The notes beneath the pieces are model-generated. The model worked only from the letters and a program-made list of their open reading frames with translations, was not told the DNA's origin and searched no databases. A DNA stretch of 50,302 nt from Streptomyces sp. SID8352 (lineage in GTDB: Bacteria; Actinomycetota; Actinomycetes; Streptomycetales; Streptomycetaceae). This document shows, one piece after another, positions 36,801-47,993 of this stretch (its first letter is position 1; each line of letters opens with the position of its first letter). The position numbers and the translations under genes were made by a program. Location: positions 1 through 50,302 of the forward strand of contig NZ_WWGX01000029.1 of the NCBI RefSeq assembly GCF_009862265.1, given 5' to 3'.

Positions 36801-37473
36801 CGTCATCCTGACCGACTCGGGCACCGGACTGCTCTACAGCGCCATGCGCGGCGTGCTCGACCTGGCCGACCAGCTGATCATCATCTCGACGCCCTCGGTG
36901 GACGGGGCCAGCAGCGCCAGCACGACGCTGGACTGGCTGTCCGCGCACGGGTACGCCGACCTCGTCTCCCGGTCCCTGACCGTGATCTCGGGGGTCCGCG
37001 AGACCGGCAAGATGATCAAGGTGGACGACATCGTGGCGCACTTCCGGACGCGGTGCCGGGGGGTCGTGGTGGTGCCGTTCGACGAGCACCTGGCGGCCGG
37101 TGCCGAGGTCGACCTCGACATGATGCGGCCGAAGGTCAGGGAGGCGTACTTCACCCTCGCGGCCATGGTCGCGGAGGACTTCGTGCGGCACCAGCAGTCG
37201 CACGGCCTCTGGACCTCCGACGGCAACCCGCCCCCGGTGGCCGCCCCGCCACTGCCCGGGCAGCAGGTCCCCGGCGCCCCGGCCCAGCCGGGCGTTCCCG
37301 GCCCGTACCCGCGGCAGCAGGCCCAGCAGCAGCCCGGGGAGCCGTATCCGCGGCCGGGCGGGCCGTACGCCCCCCAGCAGCAGGCCGGGCCATCCCACCC
37401 CCAGCAGGAGAGCGGGCAGCCGTATCCGGGACCGCCCCTCCCGGGCCAGGCACCGCCCCCGCCGGGCCGGTAG
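33805..37473 (+). CDS. EspI-like MinD/ParA-type ATPase with giant disordered N-terminus
   Basis: The gene encodes 1222 residues from GTG 33805 after AGGAGGAACT. Residues 1-35 end in the neat motif [16 protein letters not shown]. About 36-820 are low-complexity (Gly, Pro, Ala, Thr, Ser), including six GTT repeats near 348-365 and later Pro/Gln-rich stretches. The ATPase domain begins around 840; its deviant Walker A is [13 protein letters not shown] (K892-T898). It also has [14 protein letters not shown] and the switch-like [21 protein letters not shown] Pro/Gln/Gly tail closes it. The domain order recalls EspI of mycobacterial ESX-1, which modulates secretion according to ATP. Position at the end of the ESX locus agrees. 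A strong terminator follows. Confidence 0.85.
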   Translation: MSSDRDGTRGGWATPGDDQPEAESAIEATGEFTIDYAPPAWYTQNATGTTPPSVPSVPPGPVVPGAGAPGAVPSGPVPPEPGAPGAVAPGPAPSGAFDPRATGGAAPGPADPAPAVPPPFPGTAVTPPPPPSAPPVTGAAGVPGLPVGSGFEPQGAEPGFGSGAGEPESGATVRFSAAALRGELTETVAPAGAHPGAADGPGRPPAGEPGGAGAASHTDTDSGSEAGWGSDAGTTAGGAGAGGAGAPGAGVSAGEAGTASVTAPPGGPEAAGVTGADGAAGSRGAIGDAAPDGPPGAVGDAASAAETANRNDEGGGTRSGLRVPAGPGDRAEGEVGTGAVGTGEVGFGTTGTTGTTGTTGTTGTTGTSTVNTAGTVPAGIAGTVGTAGTGAVGGASGSGSPDGEPSAPDGDTGTETGSGPGPTPGLGVAPEAGTGPGSDTGPGSPTGTATVARPDPAGSPDGGSVPEGTTSAPAPDTGTGTVTVQGTDPGTGADTTGTDADAASDTVIGVPGSTSHAEAEAAPGTSHRGSPPGTPPSAGPPPVGAAADTSAGTASGDVPPGNVPPGGAPSRNASSPGAPPQVSAAHGTPPEAAAQQVVAPATPPEAAAPQVVAPAPPPVAPSSADQWPHSPSAPAPAPEERAVPQPPSPYGLPSPYQPQAPQPAPAAWDPAPAVPRPPTAPPAGYGFPPPAGYGFPPQDSAPPEAPPWTAPVPGVPQPPAQPAGHGFPPPPVPHGFAPQAARPPHAAEPSQAPYVPPQSPEHQQQTHQPPAATPEAQAQQVPPAQQPAPQVPHPAQPPVDPRLGSVWPQPMRHDQRQPTNPGAAPLGYTAAVELSSDRLLNTRRQRPKSTRPVGGSRFKLGGRKEEAERQRKLQLIRTPVLSCYRIAVISLKGGVGKTTTTTALGSTLASERQDKILAIDANPDAGTLGRRVRRETGATIRDLVQAIPYLNSYMDIRRFTSQAPSGLEIIANDVDPAVSTAFNDEDYRRAIDVLGKQYPVILTDSGTGLLYSAMRGVLDLADQLIIISTPSVDGASSASTTLDWLSAHGYADLVSRSLTVISGVRETGKMIKVDDIVAHFRTRCRGVVVVPFDEHLAAGAEVDLDMMRPKVREAYFTLAAMVAEDFVRHQQSHGLWTSDGNPPPVAAPPLPGQQVPGAPAQPGVPGPYPRQQAQQQPGEPYPRPGGPYAPQQQAGPSHPQQESGQPYPGPPLPGQAPPPPGR
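34846..34899 (+). repeat. six perfect 9-bp tandem repeats (GGCACCACG) inside the EspI-like gene
   Basis: Six identical copies encode (Gly-Thr-Thr)6, and related GGCACC units continue on both sides. Being in frame, gain or loss of copies changes only the length of the disordered region. Confidence 0.9.
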
Positions 37474-37497
37474 CGGCACCAGTGGCGGCAGAACGAA

Positions 37498-37528
37498 GGG
37501 CGGCCGGTGCACCGCGCACCGGCCGCCC
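37498..37528 (+). terminator. 13-bp hairpin terminator of the EspI-like gene
   Basis: GGGCGGCCGGTGC (37498-37510) pairs perfectly with GCACCGGCCGCCC (37516-37528) with a 5-base loop, 25 bases past the stop at 37473. It marks the end of the type VII locus. Confidence 0.85.
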
Positions 37529-37688
37529 TCGGATGTCCCACGCACCGCCTCTCGCGGTGCCCGCGCCGCGCACCCGCCGAAACCGCGGCCGGTAGCCGTA
37601 CGCCCCCGGCGGGGCCCCGTGGCCCGGGACCGGGCGCGATCACCGGGCGCCCGTAGCCGACCGGGCGGTGGGGTGGGCGCGAGAGGCC

Positions 37689-38648
37689 CTAGGTGGGCGG
37701 CGCTTCGGCGACGGCGAGCAGCTCGCGGCAGCGCGCCACGTCGGCGGCCATCTGCTCCAGCAGTGCCTCCAGCGTGTCGAACCGGGCCTGCCCCCGGACG
37801 AAGGCCAGGAAGTCGACGGCGACGTGCAGCCCGTACAGATCGAGGCCGACGCGGTCGATGGCGTACGCCTCCACCGTGCGCTCGGTGCCGTCGAACTGCG
37901 GGTTGGTGCCGACGGAGATCGCCGCCGGCATCACCTCGTCCTGGGCGTGCAGCCACCCGGCGTAGACGCCGTCGGCCGGGATGGCGGTGTGCGGCAGGGT
38001 CTCCAGGTTGGCCGTGGGGAAGCCCAGCTCGCGCCCGCGCTGGGCGCCCCGTACGACGATGCCCTCGACGCGGTGCGGGCGGCCCAGGATCTCGGCGGCG
38101 CCCCGCACGTCGCCCTCGGCGACCAGGCGGCGGGTGAGGGTCGAGGAGAACGGCTCGCCGCCGCCCGCCTCGCCGGACACGTACAGGTCGATGACCTCGA
38201 CCTCGAAGTCGTAGACCTTGCCCTGTTCGGCGAGGAAGTCCACGTTCCCGGTGGCGCGGTGGCCGAAGCGGAAGTTGGGGCCCTCGACGACGGCCTTGGC
38301 GTGCAGCCGGTCGACCAGCACCTTGACCACGAAGTCGGCCGGCGACAGCTTCGAGAACTCCGGGGTGAAGGGCAGGATCAGCAGCGCGTCCACGCCCAGC
38401 CCCGCCACGAGTTCCGCGCGGCGGTGGTGCGGGGCGAGCAGCGGCGGGTGGCTGCCGGGCCGGACGACCTCGCTGGGGTGCGGGTCGAAGGTGACGACGA
38501 CGGCGGGGACGCCCAGTTCCCGGGCGCGGTCCACCGCGTGCTCGATGATGAGCTGATGCCCCCGGTGGACACCGTCGTAGGAGCCGATGGTGACGACGCT
38601 GCGTCCCCAGTCCTCGGGGATGTCCTCCAAGCCACGCCAGCGTTGCAC
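37689..38648 (-). CDS. ribF: bifunctional riboflavin kinase/FMN adenylyltransferase
   Basis: RibF makes FMN and FAD from riboflavin. The 319 residues start M(V)QRWRGLEDIPEDWG at GTG 38646-38648 with AAGGAG seven bases upstream; an ATG 7 codons earlier lacks a site. The N-terminal nucleotidyltransferase domain has GSYDGVHRGHQ (22-32, HxGH type) and the downstream FSSTLTRRLV motif. The C-terminal flavokinase domain has RELGFPTANL (PTAN motif) and DGVYAGW. It is the last gene on this strand after truB, but is separated from truB by a 2-kb gap with a broken gene, so it probably has its own promoter. ThyX in this window uses the FAD that RibF makes. Confidence 0.96.
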   Translation of the reverse strand: MQRWRGLEDIPEDWGRSVVTIGSYDGVHRGHQLIIEHAVDRARELGVPAVVVTFDPHPSEVVRPGSHPPLLAPHHRRAELVAGLGVDALLILPFTPEFSKLSPADFVVKVLVDRLHAKAVVEGPNFRFGHRATGNVDFLAEQGKVYDFEVEVIDLYVSGEAGGGEPFSSTLTRRLVAEGDVRGAAEILGRPHRVEGIVVRGAQRGRELGFPTANLETLPHTAIPADGVYAGWLHAQDEVMPAAISVGTNPQFDGTERTVEAYAIDRVGLDLYGLHVAVDFLAFVRGQARFDTLEALLEQMAADVARCRELLAVAEAPPT

Positions 38649-39259
38649 TGTGTCTGCTCCTTGTCGCAAACTCGTCGAAGTCGAAGCCTCTTACGCGACT
38701 CTAAGGGTGCCATGCCCTCGGGCCCCCGCCCGCATCGGCATGGGCGCTGTGACGGTCCGCACGTCGACGGGGGCCTCCGGGGGCCGTTCCCGGGCCCGCG
38801 CCGGGGGCGGTGCACGGGGCGGTGCACGGCCGCTGCGGGGCCGGTCGGACGCGGTACGGGGCCGGTGCGACCGCCCGCGGCACGGGCGCCGGCGGGACCG
38901 GGGCGCCGCACCGTCCGGGCCGGGGCCGGGGAAGAACCGGCACCGTCCGGGCGGGGACCCGGCATGGATACGGTGCGGATACGGCGTGCATACGACGCGG
39001 ATACGGCGCGGACGCGGGCCGACGCGGCGCGGGACGCGCACCCGCCGCCGACGAACCGGTGGGCGCGGACCCGCGACCGCGCGCGGTCGAACGGCCCTCG
39101 GCGCACCCCCGGCCGCACCGGTCGCCGACCGCCCGCCGACGCCCGGCCGCACCGGCCGTTGAGCGTCGGCGCACCGGCAGCCGACCGGAGGGGCGCCCCG
39201 GACACCGTCGCCACCGCCGGACCGCACCCCGGCGGGGCCGCACTCCGCCGCTCCCCTCC
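38649..39259. other. gene-free hypervariable GC-rich stretch upstream of ribF
   Basis: All six frames look like low-complexity Arg/Pro/Gly translation and none shows family-like sequence or a usable start. Degenerate tandem repeats lie at 38963-39014. The ribF promoter is presumably near 38660-38720, where GC falls (AACTCGTCGAAGTCGAAGCC), but no clear boxes are seen. Confidence 0.5.
38963..39014. repeat. degenerate 12-bp tandem repeats (GCGGATACGGCG-like)
   Basis: Four to five imperfect copies follow each other: CATGGATACGGT, GCGGATACGGCG, TGCATACGACGC, GGATACGGCGCG. No coding role is apparent. Confidence 0.6.
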
Positions 39260-40141
39260 TCATCCCCGCGCCCCCGGCCGGACCGGACCGGGACCGGACC
39301 GCGCCGGGGTCCGGGGCTCCGCCGGCTCCTCCACCGTGCGGCGGGTGTCCGGGCCCACCAGGGGCGCCCACTCCCCCGACGCGGCGCGGAGCCACCCGGC
39401 GAGGCGGGCGGCGAAGCCCGGGAGGTGGCGGGCGAGGTCGGCCAGGGCGCGGTCGAGGCGTTCCGCGCCGTCGGGGGTGCGGCCGAGGAGCGGGCCGGTG
39501 CGGTGGACGAGGACGGGAAGGTCCCCGGCGCCACAGCGGGCGGCGGCGGCACGCAGCAGGGCACCGAGGACCGCGGGGTCGCGCTCGCGGGCCGGCAGGC
39601 GCGCGCACAGCTCGCGGCGGAGGTGCTCCCGGGCCGGGGTGCCGGTCCCGTCGGGCGCGAGGATCCCGGCGAGGGCGGCCCGCACCGGCTCGGGCCCCGG
39701 TCCGGCAGCCGGGTGACCAGGGGGCGCAGCGGGGCGCTGACCGCGCCGTCCCGGCCGAGGGCGCGGTCGAGGCGCCGGGCGATGTGCCCGGCGGTCCCGG
39801 GGCACTCCGCGGCCACGGCGGCGACGAGGCCGGCCGGTGGGCGAGGCCGGGCGGGGTGGCGCCGAGGAGGGCGCGCAGCACGGCGTCGGCGTCGGGCCCG
39901 CGCAGCAGCGGGTGCGGAAGGCATCGAGGACGGGCTCCGGGTGGTCGGGCAGCGCGGCGGCCACGAGGGCGGGCGGAAGGGAGGGGGCACCGGCGGTGAA
40001 GTGAGCGGGGGCCGACGGGAGATGGCGCTCACGGCGGCCGGGGTCCCGGAGCAGCGGGGCGAGCGCGCCGCCGTGCAGGGGGCGTCCGCCGGACGGGGCG
40101 AGGAGGGCGAGGACGGCGTCGCTCAGCAGGGCCCGGTCGGC
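39260..40141 (-). pseudogene. broken gene with three single-base shifts; C-terminal helical region of a Streptomyces protein
   Basis: Protein-like sequence jumps between frames. Frame 1 reads [19 protein letters not shown] to EPVLDAFR (to about 39914). Then come LLRGPDADAVLRALLGATPP and GLAHR (to about 39830), AGLVAAVAAECPGTAGHIAR to LVTRLP (to about 39695), and finally, back in frame 1, EPVRAALAGILAPDGTG to SGEWAPLVGPDTRRTVE. Each change needs one missing base. The pieces resemble the C-terminal helical part of Streptomyces trypsin-like multi-domain proteins I remember (DWTAVVGPSARR...), but this is uncertain. The N-terminal domain is absent. Either a decaying gene or assembly indels in GC-rich sequence would give this picture. 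Confidence 0.6.
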
Positions 40142-40675
40142 GGCCGGGTGCGCGGGGCGGCGCGCAGCCCATGGGGGACGGCCTCGGCGCGCCGGTCGGG
40201 CCGCTCGTCTCTCGTAGGGGGAGTCCCGGTCACCGATCCGGGACGTGGGGCCCGGCTCACCGGCCCTGCCGGCGGAAGGGGCGGCGGGGCGCCGCCGGGG
40301 CGGCCGGGCCCCGGTCGGGACCGCCCGGCGTGCGCCGCGCGGCCCCTTCGCGGGCGCCGCCGTCGCCACCGGGCACGCGGGGCGCACGCGGCGCACCCGC
40401 CCGCGCCCAGGTCGGTCCCTTCGCGCTTCGGTCGTCCCGTCCCGCCCGCACCCCCGTGCCCCTCGGTACGGTCCCGCTCCAGCCGGACCGTCCCACTCGC
40501 GCCCCGCTCGGCACGAGCCCGTACCGGTAGGCACGCCGGGCGCCCCCATACCCCTCGGCACGGTCAGCCCGCTCGGCCGGCCGACCCGTCCGCTCACACC
40601 CCTCGGGACGAGCCCGTGCCCGTCGGTGTGCCCGGCACGGCCCGTGCCGCTGGGCCCGCTCCCGCTCCGGTCGGC
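40142..40675. other. gene-free spacer between truB and the broken gene, with degenerate repeats
   Basis: A roughly 29-base unit starting ACGAGCCCGT recurs at about 40513 and 40609. Fragments such as CCCCTCGGCACGGTC and CTCGGTACGGTCCCG lie between. No frame looks protein-like. It may hold the eroded 5' part of the broken gene. Confidence 0.45.
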
Positions 40676-41581
40676 TCAGCCGAAGACGGCCAGGCTCTTG
40701 GCCCTGCCCCGCTCCTCCTCCACCAGCGCGAGGAAGCGCCCCTCGGGCGCGAAGACGGCGACGGCCCCGGCGCCCGCGTACTCCTCGGGCATGTCGAGCC
40801 GTACGCCGTTGGTGAGCAGCCGGGCCCGCCGGGCGTCGACGTCCCAGCGCGGGAAGGCGGCGGTGGCCGCGTCCGCGACGGGCATGACGGTCAGCTCCTT
40901 CTGGAGCTGGTCCAGGGTCCGGGCGCTGTCGAGCTTGTACGGCCCGACCCGGGTGCGGCGCAGCGCCGTGAGGTGGCCGCCGACGCCGAGCCCTTCGCCC
41001 AGGTCGCGGGCGAGGGCGCGGATGTAGGTGCCGGAGGAGCAGACCACCGACACCACCAGGTCCAGCACGGGGGTGCCGTCGTCGGCGACGGCGTCCCGGA
41101 CGTCGTACACCGCGAAGGAGGAGACGGTGACCGGTCGGGCCGGGATCTCGAACTCCTCGCCGTCGCGGGCCCGCTTGTAGGAGCGCACTCCGTTGATCTT
41201 GATGGCGCTGACCTTGGAGGGCACCTGCATGATCTCGCCGGTCAGCCGGGCGACACCGGCGTCGACGGCCTCCCGGGTGACCTTGGAGGCGTCCCGCGAC
41301 CCGGTGGGCTCGCCCTCGGCGTCGTCGGTGAGGGTGCTCTGCCCGAGCCGGATGGTGCCCAGGTACTCCTTCTCGGTGAGGGCGAGGTGCCCGAGGAGCT
41401 TGGTCGCCCGCTCCACTCCGAGGACCAGGACGCCCGTCGCCATCGGGTCGAGCGTGCCGGCGTGCCCGACGCGCCGGGTGCGGGCGATGCCCCGCATCTT
41501 GGCGACCACGTCGTGCGAGGTGAAGCCCGACGGCTTGTCGACGATGACAAGGCCGTCGGGCGTGGTGTTCTTCTCGGTCAT
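40676..41581 (-). CDS. truB: tRNA pseudouridine-55 synthase
   Basis: TruB converts U55 in the T-loop of tRNAs to pseudouridine. The 301-residue protein has GLVIVDKPSGFTSHDVV (10-26), the catalytic aspartate in HAGTLDPMATGVL (D45) and the ring of motifs SAIKINGVRSYKRAR and CSSGTYIRALARDLG. The C-terminal PUA-like part (about 230-301) is short, as in actinobacteria. The ATG at 41579-41581 overlaps the rbfA stop as ATGA. It is the last gene of the rimP-nusA-infB-rbfA operon in this strain. Confidence 0.97.
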   Translation of the reverse strand: MTEKNTTPDGLVIVDKPSGFTSHDVVAKMRGIARTRRVGHAGTLDPMATGVLVLGVERATKLLGHLALTEKEYLGTIRLGQSTLTDDAEGEPTGSRDASKVTREAVDAGVARLTGEIMQVPSKVSAIKINGVRSYKRARDGEEFEIPARPVTVSSFAVYDVRDAVADDGTPVLDLVVSVVCSSGTYIRALARDLGEGLGVGGHLTALRRTRVGPYKLDSARTLDQLQKELTVMPVADAATAAFPRWDVDARRARLLTNGVRLDMPEEYAGAGAVAVFAPEGRFLALVEEERGRAKSLAVFG

Positions 41582-42033
41582 TCGGCGGTTTCGTCCGTCT
41601 CGTCGTCCTCGTCACCGGGCTTGCGGTACGGGTCCGCCTCGCCGGCGTACGCGGCGCCCGCGGACGCCTCGCGCACCTTGGCGTCGGACTGGCGCGCCCG
41701 GTCGAGGAGGTCCTCGATGTTCCGGGCGTTGTCCGGCAGGGCGTCCATGACGAAGGCGAGGGTCGGGGTGAACTTCACCCCGGCCGCCTTGCCGACCTCG
41801 GAGCGCAGGATGCCCTTGGCGCTCTCCAGGCCCGCCGCGGCGGCCTGCCGCTCCTCCTCGTCCCCGTACACCGTGTAGAAGACGGTCGCCTCCCGCAGGT
41901 CACCCGTGACCCGGGTGTCCGTGATGGTGACGTGCGTGCCGAGCCGCGGGTCCTTGATCCCGCGCTGCAGCTTCTGGGCCACCACCTCTCGGATGAGGTC
42001 CGCCAGCCTTTTCGCCCGCGCGTTGTCGGCCAC
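41578..42033 (-). CDS. rbfA: 30S ribosome-binding factor A
   Basis: RbfA binds the free 30S subunit and helps 16S 5'-end maturation. The 151-residue protein has a KH-like core: MADNARAKRLADLIREVVAQKLQ, VTITDTRVTGDLREATVFYTVYGDE and LGSEVGKAAGVKFTP-like KGILRSEVGKAAGVKFTPTL. The C-terminal tail of about 40 residues is acidic and Asp/Glu-rich. The start is GTG at 42031-42033 with GGGAGA upstream. It is coupled to truB by a 4-base overlap. Confidence 0.95.
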   Translation of the reverse strand: MADNARAKRLADLIREVVAQKLQRGIKDPRLGTHVTITDTRVTGDLREATVFYTVYGDEEERQAAAAGLESAKGILRSEVGKAAGVKFTPTLAFVMDALPDNARNIEDLLDRARQSDAKVREASAGAAYAGEADPYRKPGDEDDETDETAE

Positions 42034-42084
42034 TGGTCCGTCTCCCGTTCTTTCTGTGCTTCCGTGTCATTGGGGGTTGGTGGG

Positions 42085-42378
42085 TCAGTCGTCGTCGCCG
42101 TGGAAGCGCCGCCTGACGGACAGCAGTTCCACTTCGGGGCGGCCGGCCACCAGCCGTTCGCACCGGTCGAGCACGTCACTGAGGTGCCCGGCGTCGCCGC
42201 TCACCACGGCCAGGCCGACGACGGCTCGCCGGTACAGGTCCAGGTGGTCCACCTCGGCCGCGCTCACCGCGTACTTGCGCTGGAGTTCGGCGACGATCGG
42301 GCGGACGACGGACCGCTTCTCCTTCAGCGAGCGCACGTCGCCGAGGAGCAGGTCGAAGGACAGCGTCCCCACATACAT
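42085..42378 (-). CDS. DUF503 (YlxP-like) family protein
   Basis: The gene encodes 97 residues: MYVGTLSFDLLLGDVRSLKEKRSVVRPIVAELQ is the family signature, with the conserved SLKEKRS. It has a ferredoxin-like small fold. The Bacillus relative YlxP, in the same infB-rbfA context, is thought to help ribosome assembly. It lies 51 bases before rbfA. The ribosome binding site is weak (GGTGAC). A 154-base gap separates it from infB. Confidence 0.92.
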   Translation of the reverse strand: MYVGTLSFDLLLGDVRSLKEKRSVVRPIVAELQRKYAVSAAEVDHLDLYRRAVVGLAVVSGDAGHLSDVLDRCERLVAGRPEVELLSVRRRFHGDDD

Positions 42379-42532
42379 GTGTCACCGGTTAACCCGCCGG
42401 TCCGGGATCGATGGCCCCGCCGTCCACAGGGCGGGGACATCAGAACCGTACAACGAACGGCCGGGGCCGATCGACGGATATTGTGCTCCGCCGACCGGCC
42501 CCGGACCGCGTCGTCCCGGAAACCGGGGTGTG

Positions 42533-45589
<3,057 letters not shown>

Positions 45590-45602
45590 TTCGCTCCTTT
45601 GA

Positions 45603-45623
45603 GGTCCGGGTTGCGTCCGGACC
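45603..45623 (-). promoter_or_regulatory. hairpin directly upstream of the infB ribosome binding site
   Basis: GGTCCGG (45603-45609) pairs with CCGGACC (45617-45623) with a 7-base loop. It ends only a few bases before AAAGGAG of infB, so it may gate ribosome access. It lies between the mini-ORFs (45628-45670) and infB. Confidence 0.5.
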
Positions 45624-45627
45624 GTCG

Positions 45628-45670
45628 CTAGTTCATGGGCGTACTCATCGCGTACTCATCGAGTGCTCAT
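45628..45670 (-). CDS. three tandem overlapping mini-ORFs in the infB leader
   Basis: On the minus strand an 11-base unit repeats three times, giving ATG AGC ACT CGA TGA (45656-45670), ATG AGT ACG CGA TGA (45645-45659) and ATG AGT ACG CCC ATG AAC TAG (45628-45648). Each ATG overlaps the previous stop as ATGA, a coupled arrangement, and would make the peptides MSTR, MSTR and MSTPMN. The ribosome binding site before the first is poor (GCAGGTCGAG, 7 bases away). No proof of translation exists; it could also be a plain 11-bp repeat. Confidence 0.4.
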
Positions 45671-45763
45671 CGCAATCTCGACCTGCTTTCGACTCGCGAG
45701 GTACCTGGCCGCGCGGGGCTCCGCACGGCACGTCTTCCCTACCACGTCGCTCACATGGTGCTT

Positions 45764-46045
45764 TCAGCAACCCTGTGCCTGCTCGGCGTAGCGGCGCAAC
45801 GCCTTTACGTCGAGCGGACCCGGGACTCGCAGCGCCCTGGGGAACGCTCTGCGGCGCTCCGCCTGGTCGATGCAGACCGGGGAGGGGTGGACGTACGCAC
45901 CCCGGCCGGGCAGCGTACCGCGCGGGTCGGGGACGCAGGCGTCCTCGACCGCCACGGTTCGCAGCAGCGCGGTCCTGACCGCTTTCTTCCGGCAGCCCAC
46001 GCAGGTGCGCTCAGGGCATGCTCCGGTGCGTGTCCGGCCAGACAC
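45764..46045 (-). CDS. ylxR: YlxR (DUF448) RNA-binding family protein
   Basis: The gene encodes 93 residues with the family signature ERTCVGCRKKAVRTALLRTV (12-31) and PGRGAYVHPSPVCID (46-60). The remaining part has a basic patch. YlxR-type proteins lie between nusA and infB in many bacteria and bind RNA; a nucleoid-linked regulatory role has been proposed in Bacillus. The start is GTG 46045 (MSGRTRTGACPE), as in relatives I remember, although the AGGA just before it is too close to be a normal ribosome binding site. Confidence 0.92.
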   Translation of the reverse strand: MSGRTRTGACPERTCVGCRKKAVRTALLRTVAVEDACVPDPRGTLPGRGAYVHPSPVCIDQAERRRAFPRALRVPGPLDVKALRRYAEQAQGC

Positions 46046-46070
46046 TCCTCAGTCTACCTCCCCGTACCGC

Positions 46071-46090
46071 CCTCACCCCTTCGGGTGAGG
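46071..46090 (-). promoter_or_regulatory. 8-bp hairpin with four-base loop between nusA and ylxR
   Basis: CCTCACCC (46071-46078) pairs perfectly with GGGTGAGG (46083-46090); the minus-strand loop is GAAG. It lies 57 bases past the nusA stop and 25 bases before ylxR. It may be a weak terminator or a processing/stability site within the operon. Confidence 0.45.
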
Positions 46091-46147
46091 CATCGAACAC
46101 TTCCCGCACGGGAGACCGGCGTGATCCCGGCCGACCGCGGCGCGGAT

Positions 46148-47185
46148 CTACTCCCCGGAGCGCTCTCCGGAGCCCTCGCCGGACCGCGTCGGGGGCCGGT
46201 CGCCGGACGGCTGCTCGGTGTCGGGGCGGATGTCGATGCGCCAGCCGGTGAGCCGGGCCGCGAGGCGGGCGTTCTGGCCCTCCTTGCCGATCGCCAGCGA
46301 GAGCTGGTAGTCGGGCACGATCACCCGGGCGGAGCGGGCCGCCAGGTCGACGACCTCCACCTTGGAGACCCGGGCCGGGGAGAGCGCGTTGGCGACCATG
46401 TCGGCCGGGTCGTCCGACCAGTCGACGATGTCGATCTTCTCGCCGTTCAGCTCGCCCATCACGTTGCGCACCCGGCCGCCCATGGGCCCGATGCAGGCGC
46501 CCTTGGCGTTCAGGCCCGACCGCGTGGAGCGCACCGCGATCTTCGTGCGGTGGCCGGCCTCACGGGCGATGGCGGCGATCTCGACGGAGCCGTCGGCGAT
46601 CTCCGGCACCTCCAGGGCGAAGAGCTTCTTCACCAGGTTCGGGTGGGTGCGCGACAGCGTCACCGACGGTCCGCGCACGCCCTTGGCGACCCGGACGACA
46701 TAGCTGCGCAGCCGGGTGCCGTGCGGATAGGTCTCGCCGGGCACCTGCTCCTGCACCGGCAGGATGGCCTCCAGCTTGCCGATGTCGACCAGCACGTTCT
46801 TCGGGTCGCGGCCCTGCTGGACCACGCCCGTGACGATGTCGCCCTCGCGGCCCGCGTACTCGCCGAGCGTGGCGTCGTCCTCGGCGTCGCGCAGCCGCTG
46901 CAGGATGACCTGCTTGGCGGTGGTGGCGGCGATGCGGCCGAAGTCGGACGGGGTGTCGTCGAACTCACGGGGCCGCTGGCCCTCTTCGAGGTCGTCCGGG
47001 TCCTCCTTCGCCCACACGGTCACGTGCCCGGTCTCCCGGTCGAGTTCCACCCGTGCGTGCCGGCGGCTTCCCTCGGTGCGGTGGTAGGCGATGAGGAGGG
47101 CCGATTCGATCGCCTCGACCAGCAGGTCGAAGGAGATCTCCTTCTCCCGCACCAGGCCCCGCAGGGCACTCATGTCGATGTCCAC
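46148..47185 (-). CDS. nusA: transcription termination/antitermination factor NusA
   Basis: NusA binds RNA polymerase and affects pausing, termination and rRNA antitermination. The 345-residue protein starts M(V)[19 protein letters not shown] at GTG 47183-47185 with GAGGAGG upstream. It has the N-terminal polymerase-binding domain ([14 protein letters not shown]), an S1 domain (about 105-175, [29 protein letters not shown]) and KH1/KH2 domains ([26 protein letters not shown] and [25 protein letters not shown]). The short acidic E. coli C-terminal repeats are absent, as in other actinobacteria. It is 2 bases past the rimP stop, in one operon. Confidence 0.97.
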   Translation of the reverse strand: MDIDMSALRGLVREKEISFDLLVEAIESALLIAYHRTEGSRRHARVELDRETGHVTVWAKEDPDDLEEGQRPREFDDTPSDFGRIAATTAKQVILQRLRDAEDDATLGEYAGREGDIVTGVVQQGRDPKNVLVDIGKLEAILPVQEQVPGETYPHGTRLRSYVVRVAKGVRGPSVTLSRTHPNLVKKLFALEVPEIADGSVEIAAIAREAGHRTKIAVRSTRSGLNAKGACIGPMGGRVRNVMGELNGEKIDIVDWSDDPADMVANALSPARVSKVEVVDLAARSARVIVPDYQLSLAIGKEGQNARLAARLTGWRIDIRPDTEQPSGDRPPTRSGEGSGERSGE

Positions 47186-47187
47186 GG

Positions 47188-47751
47188 CTACGCCTCCTCC
47201 TCTTCCGTCATGTCCTTGTGGTCCTTCTGCTGCTGCGGGTCCGGCCGGTCCTGCCGGTCCCCGTCGTCCTGCTGGTCCTTGCGGTTGAACTCGACCTGGA
47301 CGCGGGCCCGGTCGATGTCGCCGAAGGCGAGCCTGCGGGCGGTGGCCCTGCGGCCCTTCACGCCCGGCACTTCGAGGTCGAGCCCCTCGTCGTCGACGGA
47401 GAGGACGCGGGCGGCCAGCTCGCCGCCCTCGTGGAGCTGGAAGCGGACCAGTCGGCCGGTGGCGCGCACGTAGTGCCGGTGCCCGGTCAGGGGGCGCTCC
47501 GCGCCGGGGGTGCCGACCTCCAGGGTGTACTCCCCGGCGCCCATCGCGTCGCTCTCGTCGAGCCGTGCCGACAGGGCGCGGCTCACCTCGGCGATCCGGT
47601 CCAGGTCGGCACCGGTGTCGGAGTCGACCACGACGCGCAGCACCCGCCGGCGGCCGACCGAGTCCACCGCGATCTCTTCGAGGTCCAGGCCCTGGGCGGC
47701 GACGAGCGGCTCCAGCAGCTCTCGCAGCCTCTCGCTCTGGGTGGTGCTCAT
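47188..47751 (-). CDS. rimP: ribosome maturation factor RimP
   Basis: RimP helps assemble the 30S subunit. The 187-residue protein has [33 protein letters not shown] at the front, CEVS-like [17 protein letters not shown], then [28 protein letters not shown] (signature VSSPGxxRPL; here [10 protein letters not shown]). The Gln/Asp/Lys-rich tail of about 30 residues is an extension seen in streptomycetes. It is first in the operon rimP-nusA-ylxR-infB. The promoter is presumably in 47752-47993, which is shared with the divergent lipoprotein gene. Confidence 0.94.
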   Translation of the reverse strand: MSTTQSERLRELLEPLVAAQGLDLEEIAVDSVGRRRVLRVVVDSDTGADLDRIAEVSRALSARLDESDAMGAGEYTLEVGTPGAERPLTGHRHYVRATGRLVRFQLHEGGELAARVLSVDDEGLDLEVPGVKGRRATARRLAFGDIDRARVQVEFNRKDQQDDGDRQDRPDPQQQKDHKDMTEEEEA

Positions 47752-47993
47752 CCGGGTGACTCCTCGGCCGCGTGTGCTGTTGTGGGACGGTCGCGTCTCG
47801 GGTCAAAGGGTATCCGGTCCCGAAGGGTGTTGCCGTCCACCCGGGAGCGGCGGTGCCGCTGAGTGGTGCCCGCGCGCCGCACGGGTACGGTGATCACCGG
47901 CGGGCCGCGCCGCGGGCCCCCGCGCCCGCCGCCGCGCTCCCTCCGCCCTGGTCCGCCCTTCGCTTCCGTACGAGTCTGCCGAGGACGTCTGCC

